Counted from the stretch's first letter, positions 41,832 through 50,555 are shown. The stretch is 64,000 bases of DNA from CAJQHT01 sp038123275 (GCA_038123275.1 JAYORG010000010.1:1-64000), one strand, 5' to 3'. Program-made: numbers and translations. The notes: generated from the letters alone by a model not told the origin.

Positions 41832-43286
41832 ATGACATATTTTGTTCAAGGAAAAAATAATGAATATGAGTTAGTTATAGGCTGTGAGATTCATGCTCAA
41901 ATTTCTTCTAAATCAAAATTATTCTCTAGAAGTTCTACTAAATTTGGCCAACCTCAAAATAGCCAAACTTCTTTTGTTGATGCTGCAATGCCTGGAATGC
42001 TGCCAACAATTAATGAATTTGCTGTTAAGCAAACTGTTAAAACTGGCTTGGCCATCAGCGCTAAAATTAATCTTAAGTCAATTTTTGATCGTAAAAATTA
42101 TTTTTATCCTGATTTGCCACAAGGTTATCAAATTTCTCAATTTTTAGATCCAATAGTAGGAGAAGGTCAAGTTGAAATTGAATTAGAGGATGAGTCAAAA
42201 AAAAATATTGGCGTTACAAGAATTCATATGGAACAAGATGCCGGAAAATTAATTCACGATCAGCATCCAAGTTTAAGCTTGGTAGATTTAAACAGAAGTG
42301 GAGTTGGCTTAATGGAAATTGTTTCTGATCCTGATATCTCTAGCCCATTTGAGGCTTGTAATTATGTAAAAAAAATTAGATCAGTTCTTAGGGCAATTGG
42401 CACTTGTGATGGTGATATGGAGAAGGGAAATTTAAGATGTGATGCTAATGTGTCAGTTAGAATAAAAGGCACAAAAGAACTTGGAACTAGATGCGAAATT
42501 AAAAATCTTAATTCTATTAATAATATTTCAAAAGCCATTCAATTTGAAGCAAAAAGACAAGTTGAAATATTAGAAAATGGTGGTGAAATTTCTCAAGAAA
42601 CTAGATTATTTGATGCTATTAATGGTGAGACTAGAACCATGAGAAGTAAAGAAGATGCTATGGATTACCGTTACTTCCCAGATCCAGATTTGCCAACTTT
42701 AGTTATTTCTCAAGAGTTGGTTGATGAAATAAAATCTACTTTGCCAGAATTACCTGATGCCAAAAAAGAGCGCTACATTAAGGAATTTGACATATCTGCT
42801 TATGATGCTGGTGTATTAACATCCGATATCCAAATTTCTTCTTATTTTGAGCAATTAGTTCAAAAACATGATCCAAAATTATGTGTAACTTGGTTAACGG
42901 TTGAGTTATTTGGTAGAATGAATAAATTGGGAATTGATTTTAAAAATTTAACAATTTTAGCGAATGATTTAATAGAATTGTTAGATTTAATAAAAAATGG
43001 TGATATTTCTGGTAAAATTGCCAAAGAGGTTTTGGATGCAATGTTTGAAACTGGTGATAAAGCAGGTAATATTGTTGAGAAAAAAGGCTTAAAACAAGTT
43101 AGTGATGATGGAGCTATAGAAAAAATGATAGATAATGTTCTTAATGACAATAGTGATAAAGTTGAACAATATAAGTCAGGAAAAGATAAATTATTTGGTT
43201 TTTTTGTTGGTCAAGTAATGAAAGAATCAAAAGGTCAAGCTAATCCTGGAGTGGTTAATAAGATATTAAAAGATAAATTAAAATAA
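41832..43286 (+). CDS. gatB: Asp/Glu-tRNA(Asn/Gln) amidotransferase subunit B
   Basis: 484 residues. It binds the misacylated tRNA and activates the side chain in GatCAB. Family motifs include YELVIGCEIHAQ, FDRKNYFYPDLPQGYQISQ, HMEQDAGK, and MRSKEDAMDYRYFPDPDLP. A C-terminal YqeY-like tail is present. gatA and gatC are not adjacent, so the complex genes are split. It is followed after 1 bp by the mscS-like gene. Confidence 0.96.
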   Translation: MTYFVQGKNNEYELVIGCEIHAQISSKSKLFSRSSTKFGQPQNSQTSFVDAAMPGMLPTINEFAVKQTVKTGLAISAKINLKSIFDRKNYFYPDLPQGYQISQFLDPIVGEGQVEIELEDESKKNIGVTRIHMEQDAGKLIHDQHPSLSLVDLNRSGVGLMEIVSDPDISSPFEACNYVKKIRSVLRAIGTCDGDMEKGNLRCDANVSVRIKGTKELGTRCEIKNLNSINNISKAIQFEAKRQVEILENGGEISQETRLFDAINGETRTMRSKEDAMDYRYFPDPDLPTLVISQELVDEIKSTLPELPDAKKERYIKEFDISAYDAGVLTSDIQISSYFEQLVQKHDPKLCVTWLTVELFGRMNKLGIDFKNLTILANDLIELLDLIKNGDISGKIAKEVLDAMFETGDKAGNIVEKKGLKQVSDDGAIEKMIDNVLNDNSDKVEQYKSGKDKLFGFFVGQVMKESKGQANPGVVNKILKDKLK

Positions 43287-43287
43287 T

Positions 43288-44565
43288 ATGGCTATGAATG
43301 ATTTTTTAAACCAATTGTCAGAAATAAATGTTAAATTTCTTATTGAGTTAGGCTTAATTATTGGTGCTTTTACTTTTAGTTATACTTTTAAGAAGTTTTT
43401 TGATAAAAGGTTTTTGCGCAATTCAGAGCAAATATCTTTTATTAAAGATGCAACTGTTCGTCAAAAATTTATTAGAAATTATCGTTATGTTTCATATCCT
43501 TTATATTTAACTTTTTCTTTAGCTATACTTTTTATTATTTTAACAACTTTAGAATTACCTGGAACTTTAATAATTCCAGCATCTCAATTTAGCATTATTT
43601 GGTTTGCTTTAAGAATAATAACTGCCATTTCTGGCAGTAAGTCACCAAAGATGATAGTAATTATTGTTGGTCTTATTTTAATATTAGATATTTTTCATTT
43701 AACAGATGTTATTGCTGATGCTTTAGGTAAATTGTCAATTGAGCTAGGAAATTTTAAATTATCATCTTTATTAATAGTTAAGGCCATTATTGCTTTAATT
43801 GTTAGTTTGTGGGTTGTTAATTTAATTTCACAAATTTCTAGAAAGACGGTTTCTAATTTTAGCTCTTTAAATATTAGCGCTAAAAATATCACTACAGTAA
43901 TTATTGATATTGCTCTTTATTTCTTCTTATTCTTAATTATTTTAAAATTAGTTGGCTTTGATATTACTGCTATTGCAGTTGTAGGTTCGGCAGTTGGTAT
44001 CGGTTTTGGTTTTGGTTTGCAAAAAATTACTTCTAACTTTATTTCCGGATTGATATTGCTTTTTGAAAGATCAATAAAAGAGGGTGATGTGGTAGAGCTT
44101 TCAACTGATCCAGGCGATATTGGCTTTGTTAAAAGAATGGGCATTAGATATACTTTGGTTAGAACTTTTGATAATAAAGAAATTATGATGCCAAATGAGG
44201 ACTTCATCACCAACAGAGTTACAAATTGGACATTTAGTGACAAAGAAGTAAGGATAAAAATTGATATTGGTGTTGATTATGGTTCTGATTTAGAGTTAGT
44301 AAAAAAATTGATCTTAGAAGCTGCCACTGAAAATGTTGATGAAGACATTATCTATAAACCTGTTTGTTTTTTACATGAATTTGGTGATAGTTCGGTCAAT
44401 TTTATTCTTTATGTATGGGTTAGTAATGTAAATTTAGTACAACATGCCAAAAGAAGCGATATTTTATTTGGTATTTGGAATAAATTTAAAGATAATAAAA
44501 TCACAATTCCATTCCCACAAAGAGATCTACATCTTAAGTCTAGCGACCTAAAGAGTATTAAATAG
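43288..44565 (+). CDS. MscS-family mechanosensitive ion channel
   Basis: 425 residues with about five N-terminal membrane helices (15-250). The pore helix and beta domain follow, with VGSAVGIGFGFGLQKITSNFISGLILLFERSIKEGD split over about 230-270, the MscS signature. The cytoplasmic alpha/beta end is present. It probably releases osmolytes under hypo-osmotic shock. It begins directly after gatB, implying read-through transcription. Confidence 0.9.
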   Translation: MAMNDFLNQLSEINVKFLIELGLIIGAFTFSYTFKKFFDKRFLRNSEQISFIKDATVRQKFIRNYRYVSYPLYLTFSLAILFIILTTLELPGTLIIPASQFSIIWFALRIITAISGSKSPKMIVIIVGLILILDIFHLTDVIADALGKLSIELGNFKLSSLLIVKAIIALIVSLWVVNLISQISRKTVSNFSSLNISAKNITTVIIDIALYFFLFLIILKLVGFDITAIAVVGSAVGIGFGFGLQKITSNFISGLILLFERSIKEGDVVELSTDPGDIGFVKRMGIRYTLVRTFDNKEIMMPNEDFITNRVTNWTFSDKEVRIKIDIGVDYGSDLELVKKLILEAATENVDEDIIYKPVCFLHEFGDSSVNFILYVWVSNVNLVQHAKRSDILFGIWNKFKDNKITIPFPQRDLHLKSSDLKSIK

Positions 44566-44590
44566 GTAGTAACTCTGTTACTACTGTAAC

Positions 44591-44685
44591 TGTCATCCTG
44601 AATCTAGACTCTCTTAGTTATCTTTGATAACTTAGAAAGTCTTGTATGAAGGATCTTACGTCACGAGTGGGGGATTTAATATTAA
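44591..44685 (+). repeat. Intergenic palindromic repeat, copy 4 (forward half of a pair)
   Basis: TGTCATCCTGAATCTAGA, hairpin around CTTAGTTATC-TTT-GATAACTTAG, then AAGGATCTTACGTCACGAG and a G-run and TTAATATTAA tail. It is followed after about 15 bp by a reversed copy. Confidence 0.82.
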
Positions 44686-44700
44686 CACCAACGTTGCTTG

Positions 44701-44773
44701 GGGTGAGATACTTCACATAAGAGACTCTAGAGCTTCTTAATGAAGCTCAAGATTCTCTAAGTTCAGCATGACA
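44701..44773 (-). repeat. Intergenic palindromic repeat, copy 5 (reverse half of a pair)
   Basis: Reads GGGTGAGATACTTCACATAAG, an internal hairpin, and ends GTTCAGCATGACA, the reverse orientation of copy 4. A fragment of a further unit (GATCTTGTCATGAGTGGAGG to TTAATATTAA, 44788-44819) runs into the 3' end of the next gene. Confidence 0.8.
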
Positions 44774-44815
44774 GTTCCTATATAAAAGATCTTGTCATGA
44801 GTGGAGGAGTTAATA

Positions 44816-45634
44816 TTAATTGCCTATCCTTGCAAGATAATCATACTGTTCATCAAAAGCATTACCATATATTTCCTTTGGGGCTTTTAAATCATTATCA
44901 ATATCATATTTCACCATTTCTAAAAATTTACCAATTGCTTTTTTTACGTTAATATCAGCATCAGCTATTCTATATTCTAATCTTCTGTTAATATTTTTTC
45001 CAACCACCCTAATAGCACAGCTTCTATTATCATATCCCCAGCTCAAATTAACAGGTGAGGTATATTTACCTTTGCTAAACAGCTCCTTATTCCTTTTTAA
45101 ATTAAAACGTGAGTAATTTGCTTTTGAATCAGTGAAATAGTCTATATTTTTATTTGTAAGAGATAGTAATTTGGATATTATATTTAAAAGAATCCTACTT
45201 TCTTTATTATTATTTTTATCAAATAAATTTTTATTATATTCATTTAATAAAGTTAAATTAATTTGAAGAGCATTAGAACAATCATCTTTAAATGGGGTAG
45301 GATCTAAATTAATTTCTAAATCATATTTTTTTGCTAAATCCTTAGATATTGTTTTTATCAATTCTAGCTCAAGGCATAATAGATTAATATTTTGTGTTGG
45401 CAGTGTTTTGATTTCAATTTGACCTTCGCCTTGCTCTTTTTGAATGTCTAAGAGATTTATTTTTTGTCTTTTGACCTTATCTTTTAGTTTTTTGATAAAT
45501 GTCTCAACTAAGCTATGGTCATTAATCTGATTAGAGTTTTTGGTAAGATAAAACTCTAATTCAAGACCAATATTAGGATAAAGAAGATTATTATGAAAAT
45601 CTGAAATAATTTTATCTAAAATCTCACTTTTCAC
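44816..45634 (-). CDS. Short glutamine-synthetase-superfamily protein
   Basis: 272 residues, far below the roughly 440-470 of bacterial glutamine synthetase. Several blocks match the catalytic domain: GLELEFYL (metal-binding Glu pattern), EQGEGQIEI, SNALQINLTL, VNLSWGYDNRSCAIRV and NRRLEYRIADADINVKKAI. The N-terminal beta-grasp domain and the His-containing GSGMHxH loop are missing. It may be a ligase acting on another amine or acid, or a degenerate relative. It follows trxA by 18 bp on the same strand, a likely two-gene operon. The start at 45634 needs no overlap. Confidence 0.7.
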   Translation of the reverse strand: MKSEILDKIISDFHNNLLYPNIGLELEFYLTKNSNQINDHSLVETFIKKLKDKVKRQKINLLDIQKEQGEGQIEIKTLPTQNINLLCLELELIKTISKDLAKKYDLEINLDPTPFKDDCSNALQINLTLLNEYNKNLFDKNNNKESRILLNIISKLLSLTNKNIDYFTDSKANYSRFNLKRNKELFSKGKYTSPVNLSWGYDNRSCAIRVVGKNINRRLEYRIADADINVKKAIGKFLEMVKYDIDNDLKAPKEIYGNAFDEQYDYLARIGN

Positions 45635-45652
45635 ACTTTGAAAATTATAATG

Positions 45653-45970
45653 TTATAGATTTCCCTGAACCCATTCATATAAGGCGCTTTTTTGTACAGA
45701 GCCAACTTTGCTGTCAACTAATTCGCCATTTTTAAAAATCATTAAAGTTGGAATGCCTCTAACTCCATATTTTGAAGGAACTTCCGGGTTGTCGTCAATA
45801 TTGCATTTAAAAACCTCAACTTTGCCTGACATATCCTTAGATAGTTCATCAATTAAAGGGCTTAATTGTTTACAAGGGCCACACCAAGGAGCCCAAAAAT
45901 CAACCAATGTAATATTTTTTGACTGGATAACATCTTTTTCAAAATTTGTATCTGTAATTTCTTTTGCCAT
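45653..45970 (-). CDS. trxA: Thioredoxin
   Basis: 105 residues with the active site WAPWCGPCK (Cys30, Cys33) and the cis-Pro in GIPTLMIFKNG. A cytosolic disulfide reductase, the likely partner of the peroxiredoxin at 19 kb. No signal peptide. It is first gene of a probable operon with the glutamine-synthetase-like gene. Confidence 0.97.
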   Translation of the reverse strand: MAKEITDTNFEKDVIQSKNITLVDFWAPWCGPCKQLSPLIDELSKDMSGKVEVFKCNIDDNPEVPSKYGVRGIPTLMIFKNGELVDSKVGSVQKSALYEWVQGNL

Positions 45971-46054
45971 TTTTTGTTCTTTTAAATTGATAATTTGTTA
46001 AGTAGCTTGAATAATATAAATCTAATACTTTTTTAATTTTTTACAAGCAAAACA

Positions 46055-46828
46055 ATGAAAAAAAGAATTCTATTTTTAGGATGCGGCAAAATGGGTAGTG
46101 CCATAAGGCAGAATTTTTTAAATAATAATATTTCTAAAAAAGATATTCTAGTAATTGATCCTAGAAGTAATTTGGCTGATATTACTTCAATTTCTAATAT
46201 AAATAAAGACTATAAGGCAGATGTTATTATTTTTGCCATCAAACCACAAGAATGTGAAGATATTTTAAGAGAACTTAAAAGCCTGCAACCATATAACCAA
46301 AATACAATTTTTATTTCAATTTTAGCTGGTAAAAAAATTAAAGTTTTTGAAGATATTTTTGGAAAAGATAAAAAAATAATTCGTTTAATGCCAAATTTAC
46401 CAATTTTAATAGGTGAGGGTATTAGCGCTTATTTTGCTAATAAAAATATTAAAAATAATGAAGAAAAGGCAATTATTGATTTATTTGGTCAAAATTTAAA
46501 ATTATCAAATGAAGATTTAATAAATCAAGCAACAGCAATTTCTGGAAGTGGCCCAGCATATCTATTTTTATTTGCTAAAAGCATTATTGATGCAGCAAAA
46601 GAATTGGGCTTAGATGAGGAAGAATCTAAAAAACTTACTAAACAAACTTTACTTGGCGCTTCTAAAATGCTATTAAAAGAAGATAATATAGATCAATTAA
46701 TAAGCAACGTAACAAGCAAAGGAGGTACTACACAAGCTGCTCTAGATGTTTTTGATGGTTCTTTGCAAGATTTAACCTTAAAAGCAATAAAAGCTGCCTT
46801 TGAAAGGTCAAAGGATTTATCATCCTAA
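46055..46828 (+). CDS. proC: Pyrroline-5-carboxylate reductase
   Basis: 257 residues. It catalyses the last step of proline biosynthesis. The N-terminal NADPH-binding loop is LGCGKMGSAI. The C-terminal helical domain has ISGSGPAYLFLF and SKGGTTQAALDVFDG, the family signature. Length is near normal. It is divergent from trxA, with a repeat fragment downstream. Confidence 0.95.
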   Translation: MKKRILFLGCGKMGSAIRQNFLNNNISKKDILVIDPRSNLADITSISNINKDYKADVIIFAIKPQECEDILRELKSLQPYNQNTIFISILAGKKIKVFEDIFGKDKKIIRLMPNLPILIGEGISAYFANKNIKNNEEKAIIDLFGQNLKLSNEDLINQATAISGSGPAYLFLFAKSIIDAAKELGLDEEESKKLTKQTLLGASKMLLKEDNIDQLISNVTSKGGTTQAALDVFDGSLQDLTLKAIKAAFERSKDLSS

Positions 46829-46844
46829 CTTTTATTGCTAATAT

Positions 46845-46906
46845 TGTCATCCTGAATGGTAGTAATTCCAAGGATTTCACGTCACAAATGGAGGGGTTAA
46901 TATTAA
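46845..46906 (+). repeat. Intergenic palindromic repeat, copy 6 (deleted form)
   Basis: TGTCATCCTGAATGGTAGT joins directly to AAGGATTTCACGTCACAAA and the GAGGGGTTAATATTAA tail. The central hairpin is almost absent, as after precise loss of the variable part. Confidence 0.75.
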
Positions 46907-46946
46907 ATAGTAATAATCTTTATAATAAAAAATTATAAATAAACAC

Positions 46947-46975
46947 TAGACAAGCCTTGTTATATATGCTATAAT
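46947..46975 (+). promoter_or_regulatory. Sigma-70-like promoter of the ankyrin-like gene
   Basis: -35 TAGACA (46947-46952), 17 nt, consensus -10 TATAAT (46970-46975). Initiation near 46982 gives a leader of about 32 nt. Confidence 0.62.
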
Positions 46976-47013
46976 AGCAGTTCGATTATTTTTTATTAAT
47001 TAAGTAACCAAGA

Positions 47014-47784
47014 ATGCCTTTATTTAACTTTGCTGATACATTAAATAAGCTTTATCGCTTACAAGGAGGAGAAGAGGGTATTGTATTTGATGTTGATGGT
47101 GATGATGGTATCCTCATTGATGGTGTAAAATATGATGATGATATAAAAGGTGTAGAGCGTAATTTTCTAGCAGCAATAAAAAAAGCAAAGTCCATAAAAG
47201 AGTTAATTGGCTTGGAAGATGAGGAATTAGTCTTGTCCTTATTAGTAAAATCTTGTAATGAAAAAAATACCGACAATATATTTACTTTACTTGATGCTAT
47301 AATTGCACAGGCTAAAAAGGTGGATAAGGATAATTGGCAAGATGCTTTTAATAAAGAGGCATCCAGAAGTAAATTTTTCCATCTTGCATGTACTTCTGGA
47401 AATATGAAGTTGATACAATATTTAGTTAATAAGTCTTTTATTAGCAGTGTTGATTTAACAGATGCCACACCTAATCAATACACGCCATTATTTAGTGTTT
47501 TTAAAAAAATTTATGATGGTGGAGGAGATGTAGAGGCATTATTGCCAGTTATGAAGTATCTTATCACAAAATGTGGTGCTGATGTTGATATTGGTTGCAA
47601 CCCTAGAAAAGTACCAGCAATTGTAGAAGCTTGTGACTATGAGCATGATAAATGCAATATGGATGTAATAAATCTCTTATGTGAACATTCTAATAAAGCC
47701 AACATAGCACTTGCATTAAAAAAAGTTACCCCTAAGACATTTAAAAAACCACCAACTGATGCAAATAGAAGAGAAAGGAGATAA
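47014..47784 (+). CDS. Ankyrin-like protein, possibly 5' part of a larger gene
   Basis: 256 residues. The N-terminus (1-60) is acidic and unassigned. From about 115 there are degenerate ankyrin-like helical repeats: FFHLACTSGNMKLIQYLVNK, then TPLFSVFK with VMKYLITKCGADVDI, then PAIVEACDYEHDKCNMDVINLL. The frame ends in a basic run that overlaps the next open frame by 26 bp in a +1 register. The next frame has no clear ribosome-binding site, and a TTTAAAAAACC tract lies at 47741-47750. A frameshift joining the two into a protein of about 1030 residues is therefore plausible. It could equally be a genuine overlapping pair. Confidence 0.65.
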   Translation: MPLFNFADTLNKLYRLQGGEEGIVFDVDGDDGILIDGVKYDDDIKGVERNFLAAIKKAKSIKELIGLEDEELVLSLLVKSCNEKNTDNIFTLLDAIIAQAKKVDKDNWQDAFNKEASRSKFFHLACTSGNMKLIQYLVNKSFISSVDLTDATPNQYTPLFSVFKKIYDGGGDVEALLPVMKYLITKCGADVDIGCNPRKVPAIVEACDYEHDKCNMDVINLLCEHSNKANIALALKKVTPKTFKKPPTDANRRERR

Positions 47785-50095
47785 ATCAAAAAAGAAGAAG
47801 GAAGAAGATGGGCTAGAAGGTTCTTCTTCTGAGAGCGAAAATGATTCTAAGTCTGATGCTGGTATAGAAGGTCTAGAGGTTAGTGAGTTAGCAAAATATC
47901 TTATTCATAGAGAAGAATCTCTTGCTGAAGTATCTAAAAAACAAAATCGTGAAAGACTTGCTCAAATAAAAGCTCATGTTGCAAAAGGAAGTCATTTTGT
48001 TGTCATTGTATCAAAAGATCCAGAAACTCGTAAATTTACGTCAAAAAAAGGTGTAGATGAAGAACTTAGAAATCTAGCTATTGTTGGTGATAGTGCTGTT
48101 CCAGATTATCTTTATATACAAAATAAAGGCGATGCATCAAGTGGTCATTGGGATATAAATCATGGCAATAAGAAGATTAGTACTGGAATGAGTGGAAATT
48201 CTTGTCAGTCTTATAGTGCAATAGAGATAGTTAGAAGATCTTCGTTTTCATTAGAAGTTGATGGTAAGGCTGGAAAAAAGACAAAAAAAGATAAAAAAAC
48301 CATAATTAATGAACTTATTAATGCAAAAAATAGTAAAGGTAAGGGTTTATTTAGTAAAAAAGAGAAGAAGAAGTTAAAAGATTTTTTTAAAGAAAAATCT
48401 AGGGTAAGAAATAGTTCACTATCAGGAAGTTTGGTCAGAAAGTTTCAAGAGGCAATTTTTTTGTATGGCAGAACAGAGAAAAGTTTGGATGCTCAAGAGC
48501 GTCATAGACTAACTAAAGAAATAAGAAGAAGTGGTGTGCAAATAGAGATAGGATGTATTCGTCCAACATTAGAGAGAATAGGAATTTTAGTTGCTGAAGC
48601 CAAAACTATATCAGAACTGAATCAATATGTATTAATGGCTGCAGGTGATGATGAAGAAGAAAAAGATCATTCACAAAAAGGATGCCAGCAAATATTAAAT
48701 GATCCGGTATTAGTTGACTTATCTAATCACAGAAAAAGAGAATTATATAAATTGCTTGCTAAGTTGTCTTATTCTAAGGAAGGAGGTTTTTTTGCAAGTA
48801 ATAGATCTACAGCAAAAAAATTAGCAGAAAGTGAGCTAGATTTATTAAAAAAATATTGCACAAAACAAGGCTTAGAATGCAATAGTCTTTTAAAAGAAGC
48901 ACAAAATGCAAGAAAGAAATATAAAAAGAATTTTCCTGAGATAGGTATTAAATTAATGCAATCTGGAAGATCTAAACTGTTAAGCCCAGTATTTACTATT
49001 GGCAAAGCAAGTGGTTTGTCGAGTTATTTAAAGGAATTAAATAGAGATGATAATATTACTGTTAAAAAAAGAAAAGATGGATCTTATTATTGTTATCCTT
49101 CTGGGGATTGGGGGTCTTTTTCTGTTTGTTTAACCAGAATCTTAGAAAAGTTAGGAGATAATTGTCAAATATCTGTAGAAGATGCTACAAAAATTCATAG
49201 CTATTATAAAAAAAATAGAATGTTTATTAATCCAGATGATAAGAAATGGAAGGTTTTTGATAGAGGTTTTGAGCATTTTCTTACCGTTGCTAATGATGGA
49301 GCTGGGTTTACAAAACTAGAATTACTAGACCCTTTGCCGCCTAAGAGTGAGTCAAAATATGAATCATCTAGTAGTGAGTCAGATAGTGATAGATCTGATA
49401 GTGGTGATGATAGCCCATCAACATCTACTAGCTTAATATCTTCAAAAGTATTTGATGCATTTAATGGTACTGAATATGAAGAGGAGGCATTTGATGCGCT
49501 ACATGATAATTCAGATAATGAAGAAGAGTTAAGAACATTTAGAAAACAAGAAGAGAATTTTGTTGCTAAAAAGAAGAGTATTAATAGAGAGTTAAATAGC
49601 TCATTAAGAGCTAGCAATCCTGGAGAGTTTGCTGAATTTTTAAATCCATCACGACGTAGATATAGCGGTATTGGAGCAAAGGCTACCATTGCTTATGATG
49701 GTTATAATCAGCAATGGGTTTTTACTATTCAAAGTGTTGTATCAGGTGGACCTGCTGATAGAATGGAATTAGGCAAGGGTAGTGAAAGTGAAATAAGAGT
49801 AAATATATCAGATTTAAAAGATTTAAAAAATCCTTTGGATGAAAATAACTCTTTAAAGCATGCTGTAAGTTATATTAGATGGTATGGGGTTAAAAAACAA
49901 GGTGATCATTTAGTGCCAGATATAGTTCCTGAGGGAAAATTAAGCCCTTATAAAACTGCAATTTTTGAGAGGGATCGAAGTAGTTTTCTTGATAAGAAAT
50001 ATAAATTGAGTAAAGGTAAAGATGTATGTAGATCTAGTGTTCCTTCTTTTAAATCTAAGTCAGCAGAGAGTGGTTATTTGTCTTCTTCATGGTAG
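47759..50095 (+). CDS. Large low-complexity protein with C-terminal PDZ-like domain
   Basis: 778 residues with no signal peptide. It opens with a Lys/Glu/Ser-rich stretch. Residues about 60-170 form a globular region containing ASSGHWDINHG and, 15 residues on, GNSCQSYSAIEI, a His...Cys arrangement reminiscent of some cysteine-peptidase-like toxins (weak inference). Helical, Lys-rich segments follow, then an acidic Ser/Asp block (about 530-600). A PDZ-like end lies at about 635-745 with SVVSGGPADRMELGKG and SLKHAVSYIRWYGVKKQGD. This end parallels that of the 1498-residue protein, where the matching segment reads EKYAFDYMRNNGIKKGD. The two loci are likely related effectors. The true start may lie in the upstream frame. 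Confidence 0.65.
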   Translation: MQIEEKGDKSKKKKEEDGLEGSSSESENDSKSDAGIEGLEVSELAKYLIHREESLAEVSKKQNRERLAQIKAHVAKGSHFVVIVSKDPETRKFTSKKGVDEELRNLAIVGDSAVPDYLYIQNKGDASSGHWDINHGNKKISTGMSGNSCQSYSAIEIVRRSSFSLEVDGKAGKKTKKDKKTIINELINAKNSKGKGLFSKKEKKKLKDFFKEKSRVRNSSLSGSLVRKFQEAIFLYGRTEKSLDAQERHRLTKEIRRSGVQIEIGCIRPTLERIGILVAEAKTISELNQYVLMAAGDDEEEKDHSQKGCQQILNDPVLVDLSNHRKRELYKLLAKLSYSKEGGFFASNRSTAKKLAESELDLLKKYCTKQGLECNSLLKEAQNARKKYKKNFPEIGIKLMQSGRSKLLSPVFTIGKASGLSSYLKELNRDDNITVKKRKDGSYYCYPSGDWGSFSVCLTRILEKLGDNCQISVEDATKIHSYYKKNRMFINPDDKKWKVFDRGFEHFLTVANDGAGFTKLELLDPLPPKSESKYESSSSESDSDRSDSGDDSPSTSTSLISSKVFDAFNGTEYEEEAFDALHDNSDNEEELRTFRKQEENFVAKKKSINRELNSSLRASNPGEFAEFLNPSRRRYSGIGAKATIAYDGYNQQWVFTIQSVVSGGPADRMELGKGSESEIRVNISDLKDLKNPLDENNSLKHAVSYIRWYGVKKQGDHLVPDIVPEGKLSPYKTAIFERDRSSFLDKKYKLSKGKDVCRSSVPSFKSKSAESGYLSSSW

Positions 50096-50205
50096 TTGTG
50101 AATTATATTATATTTAAGTAAAATTATTTAATAAAGATTAGTTGACTTAGGTAAGTTTGTTATTAAAAATATAATTTTATTTATTAACTTAAAATCATAT
50201 TACTT

Positions 50206-50292
50206 ATGAAACTATTATTAAAAACATCATTATTTCTAGCTTTAATTTCTCTATCTGCTTGTATCGATATTCCATTTATTCCTGGAATATAA
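50206..50292 (+). CDS. Very small lipoprotein
   Basis: 28 codons: a basic start (MKLLLK), a hydrophobic segment, lipobox LSAC with the Cys at 19, and the short mature end CIDIPFIPGI. Tiny entericidin-sized lipoproteins with a Pro-Phe-rich end occur in many proteobacteria. The ideal lipobox and clean start-stop support a real gene, though the length limits certainty. Confidence 0.55.
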   Translation: MKLLLKTSLFLALISLSACIDIPFIPGI

Positions 50293-50312
50293 ACCATTAC
50301 GTTATAAATAAT

Positions 50313-50411
50313 TGTTATCGAAGAATTTAGAATCTCTTAGTTATCAAAGATAACTAAGAGATTCTTGCATAAAGGATCTCACGAAACGAGTGAGGGAGTT
50401 AATTTTGGCTT
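50313..50411 (+). repeat. Intergenic palindromic repeat, copy 7
   Basis: Degenerate start (TGTTATCGAAGAATTTAGAA), then near-perfect hairpin AATCTCTTAGTTATC/GATAACTAAGAGATT, then AAGGATCTCACGAAACGAG and the GGGAGTTAATTTTGG tail. Confidence 0.8.
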
Positions 50412-50448
50412 AAGGATGTCAAGCTATTGTAATACAATATAAGTAACA

Positions 50449-50545
50449 CGTCATCCTGAATTTAGAACCTCTTAGTTATCTTTGATAACTTAGAGGTTCT
50501 TGCATGAAGGATCTCACGAAACGAGTGGAGGGGTTGATTTTGGCT
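50449..50545 (+). repeat. Intergenic palindromic repeat, copy 8 (forward half of a pair)
   Basis: CGTCATCCTGAATTTAGAA, hairpin AACCTCTTAGTTATC/GATAACTTAGAGGTT, then AAGGATCTCACGAAACGAG and a GGGGTTGATTTTGG tail. It is very close in sequence to copy 7. Confidence 0.83.
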
Positions 50546-50555
50546 AATGTTTCTT

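Noticed and set aside
49204..49689. Minus-strand open frame of 161 codons inside the PDZ-like gene
   Set aside because: Shadow of the acidic Ser/Asp-rich segment; Ser/Leu-rich low complexity, no start context, no family match.
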